Positions 27,501 through 42,500 of a stretch of 64,000 nucleotides of DNA are shown in pieces. The DNA comes from Lepeophtheirus salmonis (Eukaryota; Arthropoda; Copepoda; Siphonostomatoida; Caligidae). Below the pieces are notes generated by a model that was not told the origin of the DNA, did no database searches, and saw only the letters and a list, made by a program, of their open reading frames with translations. Position numbers and translations under genes: made by a program. The stretch lies in contig NC_052141.2 of assembly GCF_016086655.4 (NCBI RefSeq), forward strand, positions 4,712,001 through 4,776,000. The letters are read 5' to 3'. Each line of letters starts with the position of its first letter. The stretch's first letter is position 1.

Positions 27501-30500
27501 TCAACTAGCCCAAATGTTGTAACATTTAAATCTTTTCCTCCTATAAACATTATTAATCAGTTTGAAGCGATGCTTTAATCATGATAATCATTTAAAATTG
27601 CCATATATTGCATCTTCATATATTTTCAACTTTTTTCAAAACATATAAATGATTTTTTTCAAAATAATATACTTCTTACAATAATCGACCACAAAAATGT
27701 CAGCACAAAAATAATATCTGACAAAGACAGCTGTTCAAACAAATAAACAAATAAATATTTAACGTACCATATCTTATTCAAAGCGTTATTCATCCTCGAA
27801 CAAAACCCTTCAAAAAAAAAAACATGAACTTTACATTTTTTTGTCCGCATTGGATTGTCTCTCAGAAAAATATATTAATATTTCTGACTTTAATAAAAAT
27901 TCAGACTTTTTTTATTTTATTTAAAAAAATTGAAACCGACCCTTATTTTAGCAACAAAAATGTGTTTCATATAAATATGTCTGAAAATACTCGTCTGTTC
28001 TTATATGACCTTAGGACTAATCAATTTGAATTTTAAAAGTCGGTTTACAAATAAATTACACCATACAACAACAGTTTGGCCCACAGGCTGAAACTCACAT
28101 TTATTACTCTTATTTAAACCGTAGAGCACGAAAATGGGCATTAAAACATTCAACCTTAAAAATTTGGCCTTTAAGGCTTTTTTTTTTTATACAACGATTC
28201 AGTGCCATATTTCGACATGAACTATATAGACGAAAATATAAGTAAATAACAAATTGATTCAAGCATTTTAGCATTTGAAAAATGAATTATTTATTATTTT
28301 ATTTTGATTACAATCAATGAAATATGTATATAACGACTAAAAATCGAGTAAAATGAAGGGCCTTACATAAAAGAAAATATTTGTTTTGTTTTTTTCTTCC
28401 AGTGCTTTATATCCTAGCTGAAATTATAGAAATTTCAATTTCTTAAAAATTGTCTGTTTTTTGGTCAATTTAGTTTTTAATATTTATTAAGGAATTTTCA
28501 TAAAATGAGCTGCTTAGGTTGCGTTGAATAGATATAACCATAATATTCCGGAGGAAAAATTAATTTGTTTATTAGGTTTTGACTATTAATATATGCTAAT
28601 ATCAATAATAATTTATATGAAAGGGGATTAAAACACATTTATAAATGTTTAATATTCAATTTAATTGATAGTTATAAACTCATAAGCGATTCAATTTTTT
28701 TTGTGTGTGTTAACATTTCCCTCTACAGGGTGTCCACGATAAATTGGAACTACTTTAAACTTCATCCAGATCCATAATGTGGATATTCGGGGTTAAATCA
28801 TACTAATATAAAAGGTTGCGTGAACAATACAGTATAACTTCCAGCACAATTGTTTTGACAACAAACAATAGTCATCATGGAACAAGCAAGGAGAGATGCC
28901 ATCCTCGAATTGGCTCGTGCGGGACACAAGCTCTCTGCTATCTACAAGCTTCTTAACTACCCCAAGACCACGGTGTACCGGGTTTTCAATGCCTGGGAGG
29001 TTGAGGGGAACATATTCATATTAACAAATACACTCCAAATTCCATTTTCATCAAGCAGGTTGAATTTTAAGATAGTTCCAAATTATCGTGGACACCCTGT
29101 AAAGGAAGAATTCTTGTTTATGTTTTCTGTTAATTTATTTAAAAATGTATGATAAAATAAATGTATTTGAATTTAAATATAACCATAATTTTCTCACTCC
29201 AATATCATATAACAGGTAGCTGATTTTAACAATGGTCTTAATTCAGTCATAGCATAAATCTCGCTCCCGCCTTCTCCTCGCGCTCTTGCATAAACCCTAT
29301 TTCTGTCCATATGTAAGGCTGTGTGTTCCATACAAACTCCCCCTTCTCTAATTCATTTCACAGTATTAAAGCAAATATATGTAGATATATTGTATTTACA
29401 AAACCACTCTATAATTTATCATCCAATAAATAAACAAACCATTTTATTATTTATGAGGAAGAGAGTTAATTTTATGGCCTCTGTACTCCATGAATGTTTG
29501 TTTAGTTATATGTTTATACAAATAAGGGCAATAAATCAAATTTGATTGAAACCTCTACTCCTTCTTCCCATTCACCTTCATTATTTTCTTATTTTACAAA
29601 AGAAAAGTCTCATTCTTTTTGTAAATAACTACTCTTGTAGCTAAATAATAATAACATGCTAACAATCATTATTAGGCTTAGTCAGACTATAAGTAAATAT
29701 GTGGGCCGTCAATACAATAAACAATTTGTAACATTAATTAATTTGAATTCATCAGAAGGGACCCTCGTTCCAATTTTAGCAAAAAAGTTATATACAGATC
29801 AAAGAAGACGTTTTCATGATGATAAAGGGTTCACACATATTTTGATCTCCAAGTAATTCCACAGAATTCCTCCAATTTTTACTATTAGAGGAAAATATTT
29901 GATAGTTTGTGGCATGGGGAGAATAAGAATTCTGGAGATCCATTGTATTATAGTTTAAAAATAAATTACCCCTCCACCGTTTAATTTTTTGTCATTTCTG
30001 GAGGACAGTTATGACTGTACCGGGTGCTCCATTGAAATCTGAACACTTACTAATTCAATAATAAATGAAGGTTGAGTGATTGAAATTAATTCATATTTCG
30101 ATATATTAAAGCATGAATAATTAGTTTCAATCAAAACAAACCTGAGCTCTTTAGCTTAAGTACAAGTCGAGAAAATAACAGCTGAATGGGATTGACGAAT
30201 TTCCAATCGTGCAATCCAAGCAGTTTGGGGTCTCCAGACTGCCGTCAACGTTGGAGAGGAAGAAGGACTCTATGAAAAGGGCAAAATTGGACCTAAAGGA
30301 GTGAAAGAAAACAGCTCAGACCAATCCCCTCAAGTCCATGAGGGCCCATGCATGAGATCCCTGGGTTTCACACCAGACTCTCCAGGATAATTCACGACTA
30401 AACAGGCCAAGCGTAATATTGTCCAGAAAAAGTTTGTAGTGTATACTCACAACGTTATAACGCCTTATCGTATCATCCGATGTGACCAATAATGAACAAG

Positions 30501-33500
30501 AAATACTTTGTTTTAAAAAAAGGGCGGGAAATACGGAATTACTGTGGTTCCCTAATATAATATATTATGTAGTACACAATTTATGTGGTGCATCAACATA
30601 AAAGCAATCTTGCAAAAAAAAAAGAGTGTTAACTTTCAATTCATTTTTGTACTTCATACATACATACATCACAACATTTTCGGTAAATATTTGAGCACAT
30701 TAAAAGGCTTTGTATTCAAATTTGTGAGACGAGTTAAGACACTTCTAAATCTTAGCAACACGTTAATTTAAATATCCATATTTTTATTTATTTGTTTTTA
30801 ACCTCAATATTCACATATTTTTCTTAAACAGAAATGTACCAAATATTCCATATATGCATAAAAAGTTAGCTCCTCTAAAAAAATAATGACATTGCAATTA
30901 CTTTTGCAAAAAAATATCCTCATGCATTAGAGGATATTTGTTTTTTGTTTGACTGTCTCAATGTCTGTATGAATGAATATGTATATGAAAGAGGGAAGAA
31001 TTTATCTTTGGGAAATAAAAAATAATATAAATTTTTACATATCTATATAGTTTTAAAATATGTATATGTCATGTCCGTGTGAATAAATAAAACCACCGAA
31101 ATTTAAATTGATAACCCTGACAATTTGAAGAATATTTTAGAGGAGAAAAGCTAAATGCATAAACAAGAATTACTCCGATGTAATTCCTCAATTCTACTCC
31201 AAGTCCGATGATGACTAAAGTTTATAAAGAGAGTTGTATAGAATTTGACCTGCCGATAAGCTAGAAAAAACAAGCAGTAAGTGATATTATAACTCTGACA
31301 ATTTGAAGACTACTTTCAAGGAGGGAAGCTCAACTGTCATGATGTTTTATTAAATCGTCTGCTAGTGGCTATGATATTAAGGAAATAGGTAACATAAATC
31401 CCACGTCGATATGGGAAGAAAATTTGATTCACAGGGGCCATTTGAAAAGCCCGTGCAATGTCTAAGAGAGTGTATTACAGGAGCGTATCAAGGTTATGCT
31501 TAGTTAGTAGCATCTCTTGGAAGTACAGGCACCAACATTCAGTCAGATGGGTCAATGTATTTCTGTTTGGGATTCGTTTGAATTGAAGAATGGACCTGAA
31601 AGATTATGGGGACTTTCTTTTAGATTTGCAAGGGATAATCATTTTCAGCCATACAGAAAAGGGAAAAACTATTAGAAGTGCACATTATTCATCGTTATTG
31701 TACCATTTTAGAGCCGAGCTACAAGAAAAACGCTCACGATTCGCCCACAAAAAGTCATTTTCCATCACGACAATGTACCCGCTCACACCTCAGCAGTTGT
31801 GGTCGCAAAATTAATGTAAATAGGGTTCCAACTCGAGACCCCCACATTACTCCCAAACTCACGCCCCTTCACTCTTCTGTCATCCATCGCCATATCATGG
31901 ATTTTATCGATGATTTCTGTAGTAGAAACCTCAACAGGGCGTCCAGAACGTTCAGCCTTACTTTCCCTCTTTCATGAGCACATGCTCTAGTAATTCTTTG
32001 ATATTTACGTAGATGTTCTGTCCTCTGGAATGAAATAATAAAAACACCATCTTAGAAAAACCCCAATCCTCTTTAGATTACCAACTAGAACAAGAGTGTC
32101 CTGCTTTCTAAGACATGTTTAATACTCCTTTATATATGAAACACTCTATTCTATCTCAAAAAACTCATAGAAGGGTCATATTTTCTACAACCGAATCGAT
32201 ATTGCTATGAAACTGTTCAAACCTCTCATTGCAGTCGATTCTCGATTTTACTCAGAGTCCAATAGGGACTTACACTCAAAACTCCCCAACAAATCAGCAG
32301 CGTTACTTTGCATAGTTCCATGTTCTCTCTTCACGAAAAAAATTATCATGATAACAGCTTTGAAAAATATAAATAAAACTCTTTAGGTTTCAACTACAAA
32401 AAAAAAAAATAGTATTGAGCTTGTCTAAGTTCATATTTAGGGCTAGCTCGTAAATTTTTTTTTAAATTGAGCTCAAAGGATACATAAATGAATTAGCAAC
32501 TTTGGGGAAGATACCCCTCCCCCCTTTGCCTCTGGAATATTGCCTTTAATTGAGGTGAACGTAAAAGCAATCCTTTAGAGATTGTCCAAAAAAGATTATT
32601 TTTATTTTGAGAGAAGACATATCTGCTAACAGATTTAACTTTAAAGTATAGTGTTCCTTATTCTCTGATGTATTGAGATTTTTTAAATAAACAATTAATA
32701 ATAACTATAGTTGTGTATAATATGATCTGCAGGATATGATAAAAAAAGATATCGAAAATCAACATGGTAATCTTAACGATTTGAAGTATATTTGGAAAGA
32801 GGGCAGCGAAGCTGCCATGACGGCCCATTAAATTAGCTTTAATAAGCTCTGATATGAAGGAGTATCACTTTGATATAGCAAAAATAATGGCAGCAATTAT
32901 TCCAAATATTTCGATCCTCAATTTTACTTCAAGTCCAACAAGGACTTGCAATAAATTACTCCCCCAGAAATCCTCCTTGTTACTCGCTGTCATTCATTGA
33001 CATGTGATTACTTTAATTCTTACGAGTATATGTTATCTCTTCAAGAATAAATAAAAATTATGATAACAGCTTTGGAAAATAAAAATGACTCTTCTAGTTG
33101 CAACTACAAAAAGTTTCTCTCTCGTTCACTCTCCTATTTTTGCAACTACATATAATAAGAATATCCATATTTTGTTCTTACGAATATATGGTTTTGTTCA
33201 CACTTATCGCAGTTTAGCCAATATTTATATTCCTAGTCATACAACTCTTTCTATATTAAGTATAAACTTATAACCCAATTGTATCTTACCCGTAAACATG
33301 AAGACCGCTATGAAGGGCGATTGTTTATTTTTAATCATAGGATTCCATCTAATGCAAGGGATGATATTTAGACAGGACCCTTAATTTGCTTCTAAATTGG
33401 ATCCTACAACCTTTATCCCCATCCATCACATTTCTATAAATGTACAGCCATATACAGAATAATTGGATATTTCGAAATGTTCTTGACCAAGGGATTATTC

Positions 33501-36500
33501 AAGATCAAAGATGGATATATGTTTTTTCGTATAGCAATAACATTATTTTTGAGTTCTGAAATTCATTATATCCCTACCGAACATAATATATATTGATAAA
33601 GCAAGATTTGTATGTACTCTGTTTAGCCATTTTGAGTTTATTTTAGGACTGCCTAGATACTTGATCTAAGAAATAACACGTGATTTTAGAAAAGAAAATG
33701 GAGCATATACTGGGTAGTCCATTGAAATCTGGACACTTACTAATTCAATAATTAATGCAGGTTCCGTGATTGAAATTAATTTATATATTAAAGCATAAAC
33801 AAATAGTTATAAAACAAATAAACTGAGCTCTTTACCTTATGTACAAGCCGATAAAATGAAGCTTGATAGATCAATCCCTCCCCCCCCCTCTCTATTCATC
33901 TAACCTGACCTTGCGAACTTCTTCTTGTCCTCTAAGGCTAAAGGGATCTTGGGAGGTATCTCATTTGCTGGCAATATTGTTAAAACAGAGTTGTAGGGGT
34001 TGTGCAAAACCATCGCCATTTAACGAGTGGATGTAGGGTAAAGTAATATATAATAAAGTTTTTTCTTTTTTTTGTTCATTTGCATTTCTTAATATAAACA
34101 TCCTTCAAATTAGCAAAAACACAAAGTTTGCACACTAAAAATGCTAAGGATTTACAACCATGTTTGTTTTCCCTTAGAACTTTTTAGATTTAAATAAATA
34201 AATAGAATTATCATGTGAAAAATCACATTCGAGCCGCTTTACTTATTTTTTCTTACTTTGAAAATGTTATTATATCTTTTCAAAATGCTTATTAATATTG
34301 TTTTTAAAAGAGAGAAGAGTTGTTCTTAAAATAATAATAAAAAAAACTGCGTTTGTTTTACATGCAGAATAATTAAAATACAAAGCATGGTACAAGTAAG
34401 TATTAGTTACATATGACTGCATGTATGCAGTGTACCCGTTGTGGCAAAATATTCGTGTAAATATTGTTATAACTTTTGATATAATTAAAAAACTGCCCAA
34501 ATATTTATTTTTTTAAATTAAGAGAAATATTTGAAAAGAAAATCGCAACTTTTTCCTGAAAAAAGAACGTAACCTCATTTTGCTTTTGTTAATTATTTGA
34601 GAGTATACGTAGTACCTCGTATAGCTTGGAGTAATTAGACATCTACTAATGTGCTGTCGGTTCTTATATAGGACTGGCATCTGCATAAATTTACTTATAT
34701 AGCTAAGTAAAATTATAATAAATTCATATTATATTGAATCGTATCTATATATTAAATACGAATGTCTGCGGGTGGGTGTCCGGGAATTATGGGCAAAGTA
34801 ATAAATGGATTTTACTGAAATTTTGTAAGTAGGTTTTTAAGGCTCAAGAAATGGTTCTTGTAATATTTTTTTGGGCATTCAAGGCCATAGCGGCCTTAAG
34901 ATATAATTTTTCTGAAAATGATATTTGTGATTCACAAAAACTACTTCATATAAACCAAAAAAATAACGACCGTAATATTCTTCGAACTATTATCGCTTCA
35001 TTTTATTATGAACCCTCCTACACTTTTTTAAAAACTTCTTATAAAGTTATAAGTAGATGAAAATGATTGAATGAGACAAAGGAATTTGTGAACATAGCAT
35101 GGCATTTGAGGGAACAATCACAATTTATCTTCTTCTTTTTTTTTTTTTTCTCCAAACACTAAAATTTTGCAGTTTTTATTTTATTTTGTTATATATGAAG
35201 CAGAAAAGATCAGAATTGATTTTAATTTCTTAATATCCAGGGAACGCCGAGGCAAACCTACTCTAGTTACAATGAAAATATGAATAATAGATAACTTCCA
35301 TGTTTTTTTGAGCACACTCACATATAGTTTATTCATATGCCAGGGATTACTTTAATTCGTTGCGTGTAGCCAACGGTCACCTCATCTGTCACCCCCCTCC
35401 TCTTTAAGTCATTTTTTATAGGTCCCATCTTTTTTACCATTCAACAATCCTATGAGTCGTCCTAATGAATAATAGCTAGAATAGTACAATCTCACCCATC
35501 TCCTACATTTAACTTCAAGTATTTGTCTCTTTGAAATAGGGTATGAATTATGATGAAAGCTCGGGCACTGAAATGGCGTAGATAGTAAACTACGTTATTT
35601 AATCTCTTATAGTTTCACTAAAAGACGAATAACGCCCAATCCATCACTAACAGCCTGTCATATTTTTTTAGTAAGATATTTTGAAAAAAAAAAAACTGAG
35701 TAGAAAAGCTCAATGTGTTATATTAAAAAAATAAAATGATTACAACTATTTATACCTAAGCATTTTTTTTTTTTTTTTTTGTAATCAACGTGAAAAAATT
35801 ATTGTTTCCTAACAATCTTATATGATTATTACTTCACTCTTGAGGAAAGAACTTAGAAGACATATCTCTTTACTTTTATTGTACCACGCAATCTTTCCCA
35901 TCAAGAAAAAATATCAAAAATCCCTTAATAATGAGCCAAATCTTCCCAAATATCGATAGAACTATTATTAAACAATTGTAGGGGATTTCTCAACGAGCTA
36001 ATTTCATTTTAACCATCAACTGATGAGGGGGGAAAAGAGAGGATATTTCGACGACTGATAAAATAAAACCTGCATATTTTTGTCATAGTGGAGTATCGCC
36101 ATGCTAAGTAATGATTTACCACAAAGTGAATAACCGTCAAATAACTCGGAGGAAGGTTGAATCCAACTCTCCATATTTATTAAATAGATTAATATTTACT
36201 TACTTAACCCTCACAGATTGACAAATATATTGTTATTTCAATAAATAGGGCGCCAGCTTCATTTGTAGAACTACAAACTACTTTCTTGAAATACAAAGAT
36301 AGTTGAAGCGGATTGAATGATGAATGGAATGGACTTATGTATGTTGCGTATCAAATAAAAAAGTATATCCATCATTGTCGAGAGTAATTTTGGGGGGAGT
36401 CCTCTACAGCTGTATATATTTGTATGTACAATACATTAAAGAGGGATATTTTGTACAAAGATTCAAAGAATAAATACAACGTTGGTTGTTATGGAAATTT

Positions 36501-39500
36501 GTTTATTTCTTACAAGGAAAAAGGAAAGGATTATGTATTGGTGGTCCGTCAATACAAAAGTACGCTAGAATCAGGGAAATATTCTTATTAACCTTTCGAG
36601 TGTGCCGCAAGTTACACTCAATGTATTCAAAATTAATCATCATAATATAAAAAAGAAGAAATTGATCGATTTCATGGGTAAAAGGGGGCATATCAGTCCC
36701 AATTTAAGGACCTTAAATCAAATAAAAGTCAAACACGATAGTTAACTATCTGAAGTATCTATACTCATACCAAAAATTTGAGTAATAAGCCGATAATTGA
36801 CTCAAATACTTCTATGGAATATTGACCTCTATATTCTAATATATGAAGAAGAAAAAACTATTTGTGACTTTCTACTAAACTTGATTTGTGTTCAGGATTG
36901 TTTATATGTTAATTTTGTATTTGTCGAAAAACCACCGTCCATTTCTATCTGAAAATTATTCTTATTAAACAATTGAATTGGTCGCAAATTGTACTAACAG
37001 CAGCCGAAATTGATAGTTAATAATTAAAAAAGAGAAATAAACTGATTTCATTTAAAAGATATCCTATTGGGGACCATCTAAACTGTAGTTGCAACTCTTG
37101 AGTATGTTAAATCATTCCACAAATTTGAATAATAAGACCGACTTTTTACTACAACTTTTATTTATAAATAAATGTTTTATAACCACTATATTGCTTAGGG
37201 TACTTTGTGTAAGTTTGCTCGCACGACATACTTTCACTTTTTATCTCGAAATTGGAGTCAGTGTCAGCATATATTTTGATCTACATCCTCATAACCTTTT
37301 AGTAATATGTAAATAACTTTGTTATAAGGATAAATTATTTGATTCAGAGGAGAGTCACTTGACTTTTTTAAGATATTCTTACAATTAGCACTTTGGAGAA
37401 TCATGAAAGTAAATAGAAAGTATTCTGGGGCGAGGGACTCGAAGTCGATCAATGGACGAAAGGATGAGGCCAAAGGAGATCACATTGCGAAGCGTCGCTT
37501 CATTGGACCCAGGGTAGTTATTTACATATTATTAAAAAGTTACAAACATTGAATTTTAACTATCCACTGACGCTATTACCAATTTCAAGATAGAAAGAGA
37601 AAGTATGACGTACGAGCAAATATATAGAGTACAAGCTATCTATGCCACTACTTTGGCGTGATCTCTTGGGCAAACGCTGGCGCTTGGGCAGCTAATTTAA
37701 TTTTTAGATAGCACATTCAAACCTGAACCAGTCGGAAAAAATGAATCTATTGACGAATTTGTTGATCCAAATATTTGGGAACGGCACTGAGCCCTTGAAA
37801 TCCCAGCAGGGAGCGGCAATATAACAATTTACCAGTAGCAGAAGGTCAATAAACAAAACAACAGGTAATTGTCCTTCTGCTACACGGATGTGCCCGTCAT
37901 CATAAAAAGAAGTTTCCTTCCAAGTCATTTGTCTGTGATGATTAGCTCCGAAGGCAACATCATGCCTCTTCATATTTTCCCCCAAGACCTTAGGGTCAAC
38001 ACAGATACCTACCTGGACATACTAGAGACCAAGGTGAAGCCCTGGATCGATATGGTCGCCAATAGGAGGCCTTACATATGGCACACGGACTCCGCTCCCT
38101 GCCACACATAGAAAAAAAGTGTCAAATGGCTCCGAGACAATTCTGACAACTTCATCTTGCGGCACGTTAGGCCTCCAAACTCGCCGAAACTTAATAAGAT
38201 TGATTTGTGTGTGTGTGTGGGTTCGATGGAACAACAAACTAACCAAAGGCCTTCAACATGAAAGACGGATATATCAGTCGGATCAAGATGGATCGGATTA
38301 TTTATTTTTTTTAATCAGATAACTGGGTTGGAGAGAATACTGTCTTTGAAAAAAACCCTTTCGCGGCGCATGTAGTTTGCTTACCCTGTACATTTGAGCC
38401 GACTCTATCCCTATTTTTATATACAGACATGAATATAAGCAACATGCCTTGTAGGTGGAATTATATGGGAATTATCTATCATTAATTGCTCCCAATATTC
38501 GATATTTCTTTTATTTTATTTTGCTGATTATTTTGTCAAAGAATATTTAATGAAAAAATATAGGAGAGAGGAATTGAAGGGGGAAAAAATATAACTTCAA
38601 ATATCGTGGGTTTTTCTTTCTATTCTATTAAACCATTTGGATTTTTTTAATACTTTGGTATTAATTTATATGTATGTATACACGTCGAGTGTGTGCAGCG
38701 TTATATCACTTCCGTTTGTGGTTTGATTCTTTTTCCCTTTTCTTTTGGTTGGGTGGTTTGGAATTTTATAAAAAAATATTTTTTTTTGTCTGTGTGTGAT
38801 GTGTAAGCTTTTTATTAATTCAAGGTCATGGATCTTGAATCAAAGAGTCTTGGAGGATCATAAATAAAGAAATAACTTTTCAAATGATATATAAATAAAT
38901 AATTGATTCATAATGATACTATCCACATTAGAAGAGTGGCAAAAAAAGGTTTTCTGGATGTTTTAAAACTTTGAGCTTTTTGAAAACGTCTAAAATCTTC
39001 TACAAAAAAAACAACTTTTTTTAAGGAACGCCTAGAGAGGCTACAAATAACGTTTTCAACACAATTAGAAAAAGTCATTTCTTTAGCTGTGAATAGGGTG
39101 GTAAATTTCGGATAAATTTTTATGGAATTTGAGAATTTTCAAAATGGATAGGTTATGTGATTTTGAAACATGTTATTAGTTTATTATTTTTACTAGCGGT
39201 AGTTCCTGGAATTGATTATAGTGTTTAAGCGTCAACACAAAGACAAATTTTGGTGTAATAATATAGAAAATAACTCCCTAACGAATCCTAATTGTTACTT
39301 TCTCTTTTTCAAAGGAAATTCATACGTAGTTACTCATTATTTACATATTATCTCGTCAAGAATGAAAAAATAATGATGGCTGCTTGACAGAAAAAAATTG
39401 ATTTCACGTGATGAGACAAATTATAAAAATGAATTGAAAAAAAATAATTGTTTTTTGTATATTAGAAATTGAAGCATTCTCTGACTTTCATAAATTGTAA

Positions 39501-42500
39501 CAAATAAAACTCAGAAGCTGAATTGAAATTAGTTTCAATTTTGGGGCTTATTTTTACCACGTTCGCCAAGCGAGTTATAAAAAGGATATACACTATTAAA
39601 ATTCACTAGCAAAGTAAAGTTTGTCTGTCGAGAGTGTTGTGTCGATCCTAATTTAGGACTCAAGCCTAGAGTTCTGTCAAGTTCAGTCTTGGTGCAGTTC
39701 AGTTCAGTCCTACATATCAGTCCGAAAAACTGACAAGGTTCGGTCCTTCATGACGTTAATCAACATTTTTTTATAAATCTGTTCTAGTACTGACGGTTCC
39801 AAGGACTGATAAGACCGGTCCTAATACTTGACTGTTTGAAATAAATTAAAGGATTCAAGGGAAAGAGCGGACAGAAAAAAAATCTACAGTAACAAAAAAA
39901 ATATAAGAAAAAGGAATCAGGTCTAAATCTACAGCTGCGCCGACTGATATATAGTTGTTATTCTCTAATGATTATTGATTAAAAATGGTTATTTTGAATA
40001 AAATAGTTGTTAAAACTTTGTTTTATTATCGTTATTAAAGAATTCAATTAAAGATTGAACTTTTTTAAATGTATATAAAGTTAAAAAAGATACGAATTTA
40101 CTTTTTAAATATTAAATACTTAAATGAATTGTACACTATCAAATTAAATATAATTCTTGGAAATACAAAAAAATTATAATTATATGTGACCCATAATCAA
40201 AACATGTGTTGCACAATTTCATGCATACTTCGAATTTTTTTTGTTTAGATTAAACGAGAGCTTTCCTTGTTTTTTATCTTAGAATGTTCACATAAAGTAA
40301 ATGTATCAAACGCCACAGTCCCTTTGGAGACTTCCGCAGAAACATTGATTCTTCAGGGAGCCGCAAGCGAATGATTAAAGTATGAATAATTAGATCAAGG
40401 AGCCCAGTGACATGCTTACAAAACAAGCCATTAATTTAATTCTCAAATAGTAAAAAAATAGTTGATTTTATTACTTGGTAAACTCTTGAGTCTTTGATGG
40501 GAGTCTAATTTGCACGTTTGATGGCATTGATCCACACCTTCCTTCGATTGATGTCTTTTGGAAGAATAAATATTTTCTTGAGCGATAAGCCAGGAGACTT
40601 TTTAGTCGAAGTAAATATGTTGCAATTAATAAGCATTTCCTTATTATCATAAATTATTAAACGAAGCTCACAAAGTAGTACATAAATTGCCTTGAAGGCA
40701 TTTAAATAGGCACCTAATAGAAGGTGATAATTTTAAGCCAATCAGCAAAGAGAAGGAAAAACTTCTTCTACTAATTGGTCACTCTTTCCCTTGAGCCCTT
40801 TCAAATAAATAGGGCAACACTAAATTATCAATACTGGCATTAGTAATGATATATTTATTATTTGTATATTCAAAATTCCTTTCGGGGCGCAAGAAATATA
40901 AATTAAAAAGTAATTTTATTTATTTACTCCGCTTACCACAACTGTTTTGTTCATGAAGTTAAAAAACATAGAATGATTATGTGAAGAAAGGGTTGAAGCT
41001 GTCAAAAATATAAAAAAAGTTCCTTTTGTAATGTTTTAATTATAAGAAACATACCCAAAGAAAACAAAATCCATCTTTGAAAAAAATTTACAAAATGTTG
41101 CCCTCATGAAAACTTTAAATAAGACAGACTTGACTCAATCAACACAATAAAACAATAATGTTTAGATGATCAGTAACATTTAATCCATTTGGTTTCCTTT
41201 CGAGACCTCTTCAGAAATGATACAAAAGGGAGCTAAGATTAAGGTACATAATTGCTACAAAAATAAAATTATTTTATTTGAACATTCTATACTAATCATT
41301 ATTTTATTTTATTTTTTAATATGAAATATCAATTACTAAAACCCACAGTTTTTATTATTATTCTAGATATACATAATTTATTTACAATTTCCTATACAGA
41401 ATTATATAAAGGTTATTGACAGTAAAAGGACATATAAACAATCAGGTAAACTCCAGTATTTCCAATGTTGAAATCAATTAATATTTATCCCTAAGCCCAT
41501 TTTAACACGACAATTTTTACAAGTCCCCCTTTTCTTAATAATTTTCTTCTGAGCAACGTTATGAGAAAAAGTAATTATTTCTTCTTTTTCTTAGTCCGTT
41601 GGGACCGGCTGTGTTTAAGACCAGTCCCACGAACTGATAGAACCTGTTTTAAGACTGGGCTATACCAAGGTTAATAGAAAGACCAGGTCATACAATAACG
41701 TGTGCACGACTGATGTTTGACTTCCACCACGTTTTTAATCATAGTGTATGAGTGGTTGCGTGCTTTGTCAAAATTGATTGTTCCTTCTTACCCAGCAGTT
41801 GGTATGATACATCAAATTGAAAATTCTAGCAATAGCAACATCATAGACTATAATTGGTTGTGTAAATGTTAAAATCTGCTTGTCTTGCCTAGGAGTCGAT
41901 ACGATACATCAAATTGAAAATTCCAGTTAGCCTGATTACGTTATGGTCTAACCTTGCATTTCTATTAAGCTTGGACTAGACCAAAATGAAAAAGGACTGG
42001 CACACCACTATTAGCCAGCTCTTCCCGCTTATTTGTTAATTTAATGATGAAAGCCTTCCCCTCCCCCTTTTTTTATTATTGCACAACAACTACAAAAGCC
42101 CTCGGAGCTCCGAATCTCTCTTCTATAAATTCATTTACGTTAATCGTTAATCAAGTAAATGAAATTTTTATCATTATTTTTATTTGTACTATTATGTACC
42201 ATTCTCAAGTATGTGATGAAAGAGATGACCATCACTATGATGGCCTCAGGCTTGGAGTAGTCAAAATGAATGAAGCACGGGGGGGTATTACGAGTATACT
42301 GTTCACATTGTATTATGAAAAGAAGATAACTACATATTGTTGTCTATATGTACATTTATCGTAGATAATATTTACCTCCTTTCAACCATAAAATGTTGGT
42401 TAAAGTAGATCAAGGGGGAGCAGGAGATAAAGGACCCCTCTCGCCCCCACCTTTTGTATTGTTTTGTTAGTAATTGATGGTTTTTATTGGTGTCTTACAC

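Noticed and set aside
42044..42364. 106-codon + strand frame
   Set aside because: Unrecognised, starts in a pyrimidine run and has no domain, neighbour or splice support; probably chance.
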